64,000 bases of DNA, taken from assembly GCA_027625915.1 (NCBI GenBank), contig JANTQA010000036.1:11057001-11121000 (forward strand), written 5' to 3'. Positions 35,901-46,869 of the stretch are shown here, in pieces. Below the pieces are notes generated by a model that was not told the origin of the DNA, searched no databases, and was given only the letters and a program-made list of their open reading frames with translations. The first letter of the stretch is position 1. Each line of letters begins with the position of its first letter. Source of the DNA: Anaeramoeba flamelloides (lineage: Eukaryota > Metamonada > Anaeramoebidae). Made by a program: the position numbers and the translations under genes.

Positions 35901-36792
35901 TAGTCAAAATAATATTTGCTGAAAAATTTAATCCATATTTTAAAATAAAAAAGTTTATTTCTTTTTTCTCAAAGATCTATACAAATTAGCCTATCAAAGA
36001 AAATGACATTAAAACGTAAGTCGATATTTTACCTGTTTCTTCATGTTATATTATTAAAAAAAAAACAAAAATTTGAAAAAAGAAAATAATATTCCAAAAA
36101 TCAAAAAAATGAACACAAGTTAACCCAATATTACTATATTTTTACTAAATAAAATTTGCTTCCATTTTAAACAAGAGATATTAGAACAAGGTACATCTAC
36201 CTTGTGAGATGACCAAAAGAGTTTCCCCAGTAATGAAAAGAAAAACTGATACAGGCAATTGATTATTACAAAAATTGTGAAAAACAACGAAAAAAAACGA
36301 ACACATGATAACCTAAACTTTAAAAATGGTATTTTTTAACCTACTAAATATATTTTTCAAATATTATAAATAAATTGCAATTTAAAATTTCAAAATTTGC
36401 TTAAAAAATTATTGACTGGTTCATTAACCAGTTTGTTCATGAATAAAGAAACTCTGAATCTTTTGATCTTAGAGTGTCACTAAACTATTAATTCCACACA
36501 TTCTATTCCTTAACAAGATAAATAGATCCTACCCTTAATTCATTCTCAAAAAATAACATTGATTCAAAAAATTTGAATCATTTGATCAGTTTGCTTTTAT
36601 TAGAAAGTACGAATTTTTTCAATATAAAAATACAAGTCAGTTTTTACTTTACAATAGAGTTACTACAAATTAATCAATGATTTTGTTTGTTTCTCTGATA
36701 TCAAAACAATTAACCTTCTTTTCCATTCACAAATTTTTATTTAATTACCCCGATGAAATGTCATTTTTTTTTTTAACAAACTTTCTTTATTT
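32972..36792. other. Divergent intergenic region between the HMGB-like gene and UFD1
   Basis: 3.8 kb separating two divergently transcribed genes. About 33000-33490, just upstream of the HMGB-like gene, is less AT-rich than average and presumably contains its promoter. A solo arm of the 7026-8782 element family lies at about 35258-35556. I see no gene; the 74-aa minus frame at 33685-33909 has no recognisable domain. Confidence 0.55.
35258..35556. mobile_element. Solo arm and adjoining interior of the 7026-8782 element family
   Basis: Runs parallel to 7026-7325: ATATGGTACTGATTTCTTAA at the tip, then AATTGAGAATAT, ATTGATTTGAACTTA and GGGTAGTAAATTGGATG. The opposite arm was not found within a few kilobases, so this is a broken or one-ended copy and is clearly older than the one at 7 kb. 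Confidence 0.65.
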
Positions 36793-38370
36793 ATGGATAT
36801 TTTCCAGTCAACAAAACCACAAAATAATTTTCATCAAGCTTACAAATGTTTCAGTGGAGGGTTTGTTGGGAAAGAGAATATTAATTATGGAGGAAAAAGT
36901 ATGAAAATCTGTCTGTTAAAAATTAAAAAAAAAAATATATTTCCAAATCCCAATACCTAATTCAGTTTTCAAAATAAACAAAAAATCCAAAACAACAAAC
37001 AAAAAATAAAATAACGATAACTATAGTTCTTCTTCCTGGCACTGCACTAAAGTTTTTAACTGATCACACGATCTCTCATCCTTATCAGTTTTCAATAAGA
37101 TCTTCGAAGAATGGAAAGCAAACACATGTAGGTGTGCTTGAATTTTCTTCAATTGAAGGGCACGTAATTCTTCCTTCTTGGCTAATGAGATCGCTTGATC
37201 TTGTTGAAGAGGACTTTGTTTTTGTTACATCTGTTCAACTCCCACAAATAACCTTTTTAAAGTTACAGCCAACATTGGAGGAATTTTTCCTCAAGGTCTC
37301 AGATCCGAAAGTGATTTTAGAAAAAAAACTACGTGAATTTTCTTGTCTTTCGCAAGGTACCTCTCCCCTTTCTCTTCCCCTTTTCAATTTGTTTCTGCAA
37401 ACTCAATTTTCATCTTATTGGATTCAACACGAATCTAAAACAAACAAACACACTTTCAAACAAACATGCTTACATAAACAAATGATCAAAATAATCAACA
37501 AAACCATTGTCAAAATTAGGCGACTTTATTGAAATTTTATATAACGACAAAGTTTATTCTCTTCTTGTACTAGAAACACAGCCAGCAAAGGCTGTAAATA
37601 TTATCGAAACCGATTGTAACCTTGATTTTGTTCCTGCGATGGACAGCAAAAATAACAATGAAACAGCCACAACCAAAAACACGGACAAGTTGAATAGCAT
37701 TCAAAAATTAAATCAAAATCTAATTGAAAGCGAAAGTAGTAGCGAAAGTGAAAGCGACAGTGAAAATAGTGACACTGAAGATTCCCTGAAAAATAATAAA
37801 CCTAAATTTATACCGTTTTCATCCTCTGGCAATCGAATTAATGGAAAAAAGGCGCGAAATCAAAAAGAAGAAAAAAGACAAAACAACAACCAAAAACCGA
37901 ATACAAACAGCAAAAAAGGAAACGAAAATAATAAAGAAAATGACAAGAATCTTTTCATCCCATTTTCTGGACAAGGAGCTCGGCTCATTCCAAAAAAAAA
38001 AAAAAAATATTCTGCCTTAATAAAAAAGAGGCCGAATTTAAAGCAAATGGGAAACCAAAAAGAAAATAAACCCAAAAATGAAATGGGATCGAAGCAAAAT
38101 GACCTCTCAAAAATTATTAAAAAAATCCCCTTTTTTGATAAAGGTAACAGGATTGATGGGAAACTTGATGACAAAAGAGATAAAGTAGATCAAAAGATAA
38201 AGTCAGTTCTCCAAAATCATCAAACAAAACAACAAGAAAATTCAAATTCAAAAAAATTTGGGCGTAATGTTAAAATAAAAAAAGAAAATGAGAAAAATAA
38301 AAAAAATCATTTTATACCATTTAAGGGATCGGGAAATTCAATCGAAAAAGGAATGTCAATCGAAGATTAA
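36793..38370 (+). CDS. UFD1: UFD1, ubiquitin-binding cofactor of Cdc48/p97
   Basis: UFD1 pairs with NPL4 to bring ubiquitylated substrates to the Cdc48/p97 unfoldase, including in ER-associated degradation. I place three exons: 36793-36898, 37027-37356 and 37520-38370, joined in phase 1 at GTATGA...TAG (128 bp) and GTACCT...TAG (163 bp), giving 428 aa. Both junctions restore family sequence: NYGGK joins ILLPGTAL (family GGKIIMPPSAL), and CLSQ joins GDFIEILYN (family CLTTGDVIAINYN). Exon 1 gives YKCFSGG (family YRCFSVS). The central part reads VGVLEFSSIEGHVILPSWLM, LKLQPTLEEF and ETQPAKAVNIIETDC. The C-terminal half is basic and disordered and holds four p97-binding SHP-like boxes at about 242, 291, 348 and 410; animal UFD1 has two. 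The start ATG at 36793 precedes the conserved N-terminal strand by about 15 residues. Confidence 0.93.
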
Positions 38371-38589
38371 CGACACAATCACCAACTTAATTGTTAGAGT
38401 GAATATTTGAGATTATTTATTTATTTTTTTATTGTAACTAATTTCTGATTCTGTTTTTCTTCTTAATTTTTTAAAAATAATAAAAATTTATAAAAGAAGA
38501 ATTTTAAATTTTATAAAAGATTTTTTATTTATTTTAGTTTACATAGTTACATTTTATTTTTCGATAACAATATACCTTGACTTAAAGAT

Positions 38590-38627
38590 TGATGAAGAAG
38601 AAGAAGAAGAAGAATACTTTTTATTTG

Positions 38628-38663
<36 letters not shown>

Positions 38664-38680
38664 GTATGTATGTATGTACG
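38590..38680. repeat. Microsatellites: (GAA)n, (TA)n and (TATG)n
   Basis: About seven GAA units end near 38613. A (TA) tract of about 28 bases begins near 38629 and grades into TATG/TATGTA units up to about 38680. Confidence 0.9.
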
Positions 38681-39354
38681 TATTAAAGAACTAGTAAAGA
38701 CTTAAAAGGGCCAAATACACTTTCTGTTAAAAACATTTTTTATTGAATCAATTATTTTCAAATTCATTCAACTTTTTTTTCGTATTTAAATTAAAAGAGT
38801 AGAAAAAAAATAAATAGTAACAGGCTAAAATGGATAAGATGTGCATTTTAACCTATTTGAGTTTTTAACTGTTGACAAAAGTTGAATTTAAATATAGAAA
38901 TACCTTTGAAAAAGAAAAAATGAAAAAAATTAAAATTAAAAAATAATATTGCCTTTGTATTATTATTACTATTCAAATTATATCAAAGAAAGAAGGAGTT
39001 GAAACATTAAGGTTTTTCTTTTTCTTCAGATTGTTATTGTTTTTTTTTTTTTTTTTTTTTTTCATATGTTTTTGTTGCTTTTTGGTATTCATATTTTGTT
39101 TAAAGAATGTAACTTTTTTTTTGTATGTATTTAATCTACCAGCTCTAAATCACTCAAAATTTCATGGCTATTTTCAAACAACCCAAAAATCACAAAACAA
39201 TTAAATTTTCTTATTAAATCATTTTTTTTTTTCATTCTTTTTTTTATTTCTATACTCGGTTTCACCCCAAGAACCTTAGCTAGAAATGAAAAATTCACCT
39301 TTGTTTTAGAATTAACCAACATATGATTATTTCGAAATAAGATTAATAATTAAC

Positions 39355-39840
39355 TTATGATCAGAGTTGATATTCATAAAAGAAATACCTGAGAAAACTT
39401 TAAATTTCCAAAAAAAAAAAAATTCTAAAATAATTTTTGGTCCCTTTTCATCGGAACATCTTGTAAAAATTTCTCAATTATTTTAAAAAATTAAAATTGT
39501 TCACAATAAGTTTTTTTTTAAAGAAAGTATTCATAGTTTAAAAGATAGCACAACGTATTAATTTTCTTAAAGTTGATTTGGAGATACATATTTTGTTTTT
39601 TTTCTGAATTTGTTTTGTTCAAATAATTAAAGAAGAAGAAAAAAAAGAAAAATATATAAAAAAAATACAAAAAGCAAATAACAAAAAAAAAAAAAAATAG
39701 AAAAAATGGTATGTTGATTAAATAAGAAAAAATGAATCAGATCAAAAATTTGATCTTTTATTATGAGAAGAATAATTAATTAAACTCATAGATAAGTTCT
39801 ATCTCTGAAATAAAACTGGGTATCTTTAACTGAAAAAGAG
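39355..39840. repeat. Dispersed repeat, family 3, copy 3
   Basis: Left word TTCATAAAAGAAATACCTGA, an A-rich centre with GCAAATAACAAAA, and right words GAAAAAATGAATCAG and TATGAGAAGAATAATTAATT. Same order as copies near 9.5 and 29.1 kb. No coding frame. Confidence 0.55.
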
Positions 39841-40289
39841 TTTTGGTAACAAAAATCTATAAAAAAACTAAAAACCAAATTTAGTATAATAACTATTCAA
39901 AAAATGATTTAAATGGGCACTTTTAATTTTTATACCCAGAGAGCACTTGAAAATAAAAAAATGAATTGGCCCTGCACTTTTGTTCATTTTTTATTGTTAG
40001 ACAGGAAAAATTAAGAAATTTTGTTAAATAATAATAAAAAAAAACAGAATGACTTTGACAAAATAGATTTTATAAAAAATATGAGATTTTTTTTTTATTT
40101 TTAACATTTGAACCATTTGATATTGTCACCAACACTTCAAGAAAAAAAAAAAGATTAGCACCCTTTTCAAATAATTTTATCTTGAATTATAATCGAATAT
40201 TTTTTTAGAAATGAACCGAAATAGCTATTTATTTTTTTTCTGTTAAATTAATTAATTATTTTTTAAACTGTTGAATATACGATCTCTTT

Positions 40290-43200
40290 TTAATTTTTTT
40301 TTTCATTAGAATTGGTTTTATCATCATTTTTTTTTAATAGTAGTTCAGAATTTGAATTAGAACTCTCAGTGTCGGAATCCAAGTCTGAGTCTGATTCCGA
40401 TTCCGATTCAGAACTGAGCTTCTTTTCAACTTTAATATACTCGTAATTTAATTGACTAACAATCCAATCCAACCCTTCAAATAACCCCTCTTTTGTTACT
40501 TGACTACATGGCTGTACATGCCAATTCTGTTCAAGCTTTTCAAGTTCTAATCCTTTTATAATTTCTTTTGTCGTCATTTGTTCTTCTCCGGAATTAAATT
40601 TATTTACATAAACCAATAAAGGTAAATTTTTCATTCTAACATCTTTAAATACATTATGTAAGGCAATTTTATTCTCTTTAAGCCTTCCCCTTTCATCTTG
40701 TCTTATAACCCAAATAAGATATTGCTTATTATCATAGTAATGTGGCCAAAGTGGCCTAATACGTTGCAACCCCCCACATTCCTATTTACAATTAATATTA
40801 TAAGTATTATTATTATTTTAACAATAATTATTATTTTAAGATTTTTGCATAATGCGGAAAATAAATTATAATTTTGTTTCTGCATTATGTAAAACAAAAA
40901 AATAATAAGAAAAAAAAGAAATAAATAAATATTACCCAAAATACAAATGAATAGTTACTATATTTATAATTCTCAACTATAAAACCTATATGAAATTAAA
41001 GGAAATTTTTGATAAAATTTTATTGAACAAAAGATTTTTTAAAAAAAAAATAAAAAGGGATTTTTGAATCATAATTTTGAAAAGGTATATAATAGAGAAA
41101 AGATTTATTTTTTCAACAAAAATTCAAAAAATATAATTTTTTTATTGGTTTATTCTACTTAATAACAAATCTTGAAGTTTTAATTGAGATAAATTTTTCT
41201 AGATCAAAATTTGTAGATGTCATTCCAGATAGACTTGACGCATTTTCGAAAAAAATATACTGTCCACAGTTTTAAAAATAACATCATCAATCAATAGATA
41301 ACCTACTAACAAAACATGTACATGAATCAGAGCAATGATAAAAAGTTCAAATAAAAAAAATTTTTTTCAAGTTTCTTTTTTTTTAAATACATTTTTTTTT
41401 TTCACAAAATGAATTTTAGAAACACAGTATTTGTGAAAATATGTATACACGCTTATCATAATATCAATGTAACACCGCAATTTCCTTTTAAATATATTCA
41501 ACAACAATAAAAAGGTCTTTTAAATGTTTGTATATAATTTGATCTTAATAATGGAAGGAACAATATCAGAAATTGATAAAAAATTAATAATAATCTCTAA
41601 GATTATAAAAGAATTTGGAATGAATCCAAATAATAGATAAAACTTTAAAATCAAAAAAATTATACATAAATTAAATATTTAGTTAATTGGTTAGAAAAAG
41701 AGAAATATTTACAAAAAAACTTTTAAAAAGTAAAAGATAATTTTAAAAAAATAAATCTGATTTTTAGACAAAAAAAAAAAAAAAATAGACAATGGGGTAA
41801 AACTGCAAATGTTTAAATTGATATAATTTAGTAAATTATTCTATTGTTTAGTTATTTTTTATTTTGACTCAAAAAGATTTTGACTCAATTGATGTTTGAA
41901 TAAATAAAAAAGTAACACAATTTTTTGATAATCAATCCACATTATCCTTGAATAATTTACGAAACTGAAACAAAAATATGATCAAAACAGAATCTCAATT
42001 AATAAAAGAATATTTAAACTTAAAAAGAAATTAGAACTAGTTGTGTTTTTGAACATATTTCAAAAAAAAAATTAAAATTTCCCTTAAAAAAAAAATAACT
42101 AAAATATTAATTGGGAAATAGAAAACTTCAAATTATTAAATGTAAATCTATAATGAATTTGGAGAAAAGTAAATAATAACTAGTTATGGATGGAAAGACC
42201 AAGAATATTTGAAAAACTTTTAGATAAAATAATAATATTAACAAATATTCCGTGTCCATCAAGTGCTGTAGAGTGCCATTGAGTTCCTAGCTTTTCCAGA
42301 ATTCAAAAGAATAGAGAAAAAATCTTAGATTTTACTCAATTCTTTTAAATTCTGGAAAAGCTAACCGCCTTTTTTTTTTAATTTTAGAAACCAAAAGAAA
42401 ATTTCTTGAATTTTCTTTTTATTTCCAAAATTGAAAAAAAGCTAACCGCGGTTTTCTTGAGGTTTTATGTCTTAGATGAAAAATCTATCAATTATACAAA
42501 TAAACAGAAAAATAAAGAAAAGCTAATGGTACTTATCCCTAATTCAAAATAATTAATTAAAATCTTTGTTTTTACTCTATTCTTTTCAAAATTGAAAAAA
42601 AATATAATGGTGATTTTCTTGAGTTTTCCAATGATATTTATAAAACATATTGATTTTAAAAATAAACAGAAAATCCAAGAAAAGCTAAGGGTGTTTTTTT
42701 TTTTAATTTAAGAAATAAGAAGAAAATTTCTAAAATGGAGAAAAAAAACCGAATAATTCTCTACCAGAATACACAAGAAGAGAGAAAAATTAAATACTTT
42801 TCTCAATTCCATTAAATTTTGGAAAACCGAGAAGCCCCCCCCCCCCCCCTTTTTTTTTGTTTTATTATGCAAATTTATTGATTTTCTAAATAAACAGAAA
42901 ACTCAAGAAAAGCTAACGGTGGTTGTTTTTTGATCTAGAAATAATGAAAAATTTGAAGAAATTTTGTTTTAATTTTGTTCTAAAACTCAAGAAAGCCTAA
43001 ATATGCTTTTCCATAATTCAAAAAAAAATGAATAAAATCAAAGCTTTTACTCTATTCTTTCAAAGTTAAATAACCCTAAAGGAAGTGACATCAAGTACCT
43101 ATCTTTACCATGATTCAAAAGAATAGAGAAAAAATCTTAGATTTTACTCATTCTTTTAAATTCTGGAAAAGCGAACGGTAGTTTTTTTTTTTAATTTGAG

Positions 43201-45308
43201 AAATAAACCGAAAATTAAATAAATTTTCTGGTTTATTTCTCAAAGTAAAAAAAAAACCTAACAACTATAAGGGTAAATTAATTTCCCCCCTTCAAAATCA
43301 AAAAAAAAAAAAAAAAATTTCTAAGATTTTTTTTGGAAAGTGTAATTTCGTTAGATAAAAAAATTAAAATTAAAAAAATTTCAATCATGAAAATATATTT
43401 CTTACCCCAAGTTGGCGAAATTGAAATCTCTTCATTGATTTTAAATTTGTATATAATTGTAGACTTTCCTACCCTATCTAATCCCAGCCAAAGTGTTTGT
43501 ACCTCCTTTTTCGAAGGGTATCGATTGAATGGGTTTATGAATACCTGGTCCCAATTTTTTTTTTTAGGTTTAGTTTTTACATATCTTCTATTGCTTCTTT
43601 CTTGTGAAGAATCTTCAATAGTTGCTGCATACGCTTGTTTCCAGCCACAATTATAAAAATATGGGTATTCAATTATTTTAAGAATATCTTTCAATGGTGG
43701 CTCCTTAAATTTTTTTTGGAAGAATTGAGACCAGATCCAATCATTACTGGCATAATGATTCATAAGAGTTGATGTTAAAGAGAGCTTGCATAAATCTTTT
43801 TTTGATAAATAAAACATAATTGGGAAAATTAATTCTGGAGTTAAGTATGAAAAATTACCTAATTGGTCATCTATTAATGGTTTCTTTTTTTTGTCTTTTT
43901 TCTTTTTTTTACTTTTTTGAAGATTTTTTAATTTTTTTCCAATAAAAATACTATGAGTCCAACCACAACTAATTTTTTCAATTGAAAATTTTTTAGGAAA
44001 TTGTATTTTATAAGTTTTAAATTTGATAATTTGTTTTTCCTTTTCGTTCTCGTTCTCGTTCTCCTTCTCGTTCTCCTTTTCTTTTTCGATAGTTATTTCT
44101 TCTTCTTTTTCATTTTGTACAATATTACCTACACCTAAATTTCCATATTCGTTATCGTCAGCAATTGAAAAAATATTCTTTTTTTCATTAATTAAAAAGA
44201 GAAAATTTTTGCCCAACCCTGAACCTAGTATAATATTAGATATTTTACCAATATTTAAATTAGCAGAATTGATTTTTGTAAAAATTGGAATAATTGGATT
44301 CTCGTTTGAATTGTGAGAAATATGGTGTGGGATTTGGCCAGAAATAAAAACACTGCCAAAGTTATCTAAAATTGCAGACGTTTGCTCTGAGCAATTAATC
44401 TGTAATATTTCGTTGATCCCAAGCTGACATAATTCATCTTTTGAATATAATTTGATTGGATATAATTGGTCTTGTAATTGGTTATTACCTAATTGACCAA
44501 ATTGGGCTTGGCCACAGCCATAAAGATCTTGTTCTTCATCTAAAAATAAAAAGTGATCACCACCACAAGAGATCTCATTTATTTTCAAATCCCAAACAGA
44601 CTTAAATTTTTGAGGCGATTTGTAATTGACAATTTTAATGTTCTGTTTCTTGCTCTCGTTCTTGTTCTTTTTCTTTGGCTTTCTTTTTGGATCAAGATAC
44701 CTTGAAGATCCCCAGTACCATAACCTTTGGTTATGATCGACTAATAGATACCAAGATTGGCCTGCTCCAATTTGTTGAACTCTTTTTCTTAACGAATTTG
44801 TTGTGATCGAGTTAACAAAAAGATCAGTATTTTGGAAATGAGAAAAATCGATTTGAAAAAGCTGACCTTGTACCAAAAATAAGGAACAAAAATTCGAACA
44901 ACAAATTTGGTTGATCTTTTTGCCTTGAAATTTTTTTAAGATTTTTAAATTTTTTCGGCTAGTTTTTAATAATTTCTTTTTTGTATTTGGGACTTTCTTC
45001 TTTAATTCCTCTTCATTCAAGTATTCTTTCATTTGGTTGGAAAACAGCCCCCACAATATTACAACACCAGATTTTGTTGAGAAGATCGTTTGTGTTGACC
45101 CACAAACAACATGTTCTATTTTTGTATCCTTGAGAAATGGCGCAAGAATCTCGGTAATGTCCAGTGGGGTTTTTTGAGTTTGAAGCCTTGGATCACTATT
45201 TAAGAGTTGGTTGTTTTGGTTGGTTCCACAAACATAAACTTGGTTCATTACAAATTTTCTAGAAAGGGTAAAAAATGAAAAATCTCTTGACTCTTGTCTT
45301 TTACTCAT
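40290..45308 (-). CDS. RCC1 propeller - F-box - Arf-family GTPase fusion protein
   Basis: I place three exons, 43406-45308, 40936-40985 (50 nt) and 40290-40781, joined in phases 1 and 0 across GTAAGA...TAG (2420 bp) and GTAATA...TAG (154 bp): 814 aa. Residues about 20-460 are RCC1 repeats (SCGGDHFLFL, GCGQAQFGQLG, SCGWTHSIFI). About 489-535 is an F-box (LTPELIFPIMFYLSKKDLCK then WIWSQFFQKKF), the motif that docks on Skp1 in SCF ubiquitin ligases. About 606-765 is an Arf-type GTPase: P-loop GLDRVGKS 609-616, switch I PTWGFIVE completed only by exon 2, WECGG 651-655 then IRPLW, and EGLDWIVSQL near the end. The tail is Ser/Asp/Glu-rich. Odd residues: Leu656 stands where Arf1 has catalytic Gln71, the G4 motif is NKFN instead of NKQD, and Glu652 replaces the G3 Asp. 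The Arf N-terminal myristoylated helix is absent because the domain is internal. The domain combination is new to me. Alternative start at residue 21. Confidence 0.88.
41500..42250 (+). mobile_element. LINE copy D fragment in the fusion-gene intron
   Basis: On the plus strand, opposite to the host gene, about 41525-41625 reads NLILIMEGTISEIDKKL then IIKEFGMNPNN. This matches, with decay, the segment after the FADD motif of LINE copy B (DLILIIKGNLIQINQKL, IIQFGLKPSKDK). Lys/Asn-rich broken frames continue to about 42250. No intact frame. End coordinates are approximate. Confidence 0.55.
42255..43262. repeat. Hairpin-array locus 5, filling the intron of the fusion gene
   Basis: One of the longest arrays, about 1 kb. 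It alternates A words (about 42290-42362, 42530-42600, 43010-43070, 43107-43172), B words (about 42440-42520, 42605-42690, 42870-42915) and C words (about 42370-42440, 42695-42740, 43180-43258), separated by TAACGG/TAACCG-type spacers and GTAGAGTGCC-type phrases at the left edge. The last C word runs GGTAGTTTTTTTTTTTAATT to AAGTAAAAAAAAAACC. It lies wholly between the fusion gene's exons 1 and 2, ending about 140 bases from the 5' splice site. Confidence 0.82.
42835..42858. repeat. C15 T9 homopolymer junction
   Basis: Fifteen consecutive C followed by nine T, within array locus 5. It is the longest C run I noticed in this very AT-rich window. Confidence 0.9.
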
Positions 45309-45720
45309 AAGAAATACAGTTATTGATCACTGATGTAATTGATGTATATTATCACATCAAATGTGTTGCTTTAGAATTGGGTTTTACATTATCTCAACCA
45401 ATAAACCTTTTATCTTATCTTATTTCAAGAAAATACCAAAAAAATATTATGTTTATAGGGTTTGGTGGTATCAAGTTTGAACAGAAACCAAATAACAAAT
45501 GATCCAAAGTCTTTTTCAAACTTACCCCAAAAACTGTTGGATTTGAAATGTTAAAATGTTGAAAATTTTCCTTTTTTGTTCAATTTTTTCTTTTTATTTT
45601 GATCTTTAAAATATTGTTAATAAACTGTAATTTTTCTTGTACCCAAGGAGCGGATTGCAACTAAATATTGTATTACCAAAATACACCTTGAAGGATTTCA
45701 AAAAACAAAAAAATTAAATA

Positions 45721-46590
45721 ACCATTGTGAAAAAAATTTGGGTCATTAAAAAAAATTGGGTCAGTCAAAAATTTGTTTTCGTTTTTTAAATAGTAAATAT
45801 TAGCAAAATGGTTTTTGATCAAAGTAAAATTTTATGAACAAATCTTACATTTAATAAAAACCAAAGTCATTATCAATAATAATTTTCAAATACAATATTA
45901 AATTGTTGCATTTGAAGCTTTTTGGAATTACTGTGGAACTCCAAAAATACAAAAATTTATTTTTAATTGTAAACTTTACTAAAAATAAGAGAACTATTTA
46001 ATAGGAAATATTAAAATCTATTAATTCAATAAGATATTTATCATTGTTAATAAACGCAAATTTATCACGGTTAATCTTAAATATCCTTTTAAACCAAATT
46101 GAATCATAAATTCTTCCAAAAAAGCTATTTTTTTCGAAAGAGGTTGTTTTCCACTAATGTTTACAATCAAAACTTCAAAATACCGAAATATCAAGATTTC
46201 AGAAACCATTTAAATTCTAAAAATCCTCATAGACAAACCTTAATTTAAAACTGTTATTAATTTTTGGTCTTCCCAAACAATAATTAACTTGATCTTGTAA
46301 TGTTTTCTAATAAAAAAAAATTAACATTTTTAGTAAAGTTTACAATTAAAAGTAAAATTTTGTTTTTTTAGAGTTCCACAGTAATTCTAAAAGGTTCAAA
46401 TGCAACAATTTAATATTGCATTTGAAAATTATTATTGATAATGACTTTGGTTTTTATTAAATGTAAGATTTGTTCATAAAATTTTACTTTGATCAAAAAC
46501 CATTTTGCTAATATTTACTATTTAAAAAACGAAAACAAATTTTTGACTGACCCAATTTTTTTTAATGACCCAAATTTTTTTCACAATGGT
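45721..46590. mobile_element. Fold-back element with about 265-bp inverted arms
   Basis: The left arm 45721-45986 and right arm 46326-46590 are almost exact reverse complements, beginning ACCATTGTGA and ending TCACAATGGT. The 340-base centre has no transposase; the 62-aa minus frame there (46021-46209) resembles no known protein. I could not see a convincing target duplication. The near-identity of the arms points to a recent insertion. Confidence 0.8.
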
Positions 46591-46869
46591 AAGAAAAAAT
46601 AATTTGAGTTTTATAAACAAAAAAAAATTCAAGGATCTTGTTGACAAAAACATTAATTAGAAAAAAAATTTCTTAGGATCTCAATTTGTCAAAAAATTCA
46701 ATAAAAAATAAAGTTTAAAAGAACTCTATTCTCAAAAATTTAATAATAATTGATTAACTCACCCTACCAAGAATAATATTGGATTTATTAAAAAAAAGTA
46801 GATTTTATTTATTCTTTAAAAAGTGAAATGAAGGTGTAACCATAAACCAAAAACCATTTTTAAAAAAAA

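Larger units (their letters stand above)
38371..40289. other. Convergent intergenic region between UFD1 and the RCC1-F-box-Arf gene
   Basis: 1.9 kb between two genes whose 3' ends face each other. Contents are GAA and TA/TATG microsatellites (38590-38680), a T run near 39043-39062 and family 3 copy 3 (about 39355-39840). The 63-aa minus frame at 39131-39322 matches nothing I recognise. Confidence 0.6.

Noticed and set aside
40703-40939. 78-aa minus-strand frame beginning MGNIYLFLFF
   Set aside because: It reads through intron 2 of the fusion gene and into exon 3 in the wrong frame; the correct frame gives WECGGLQRIRPLW.
43278-43405. C-terminal 42 residues of the unspliced 676-aa frame
   Set aside because: A consensus GTAAGA donor at 43405 and the Arf alignment show this is intron read-through and not protein.
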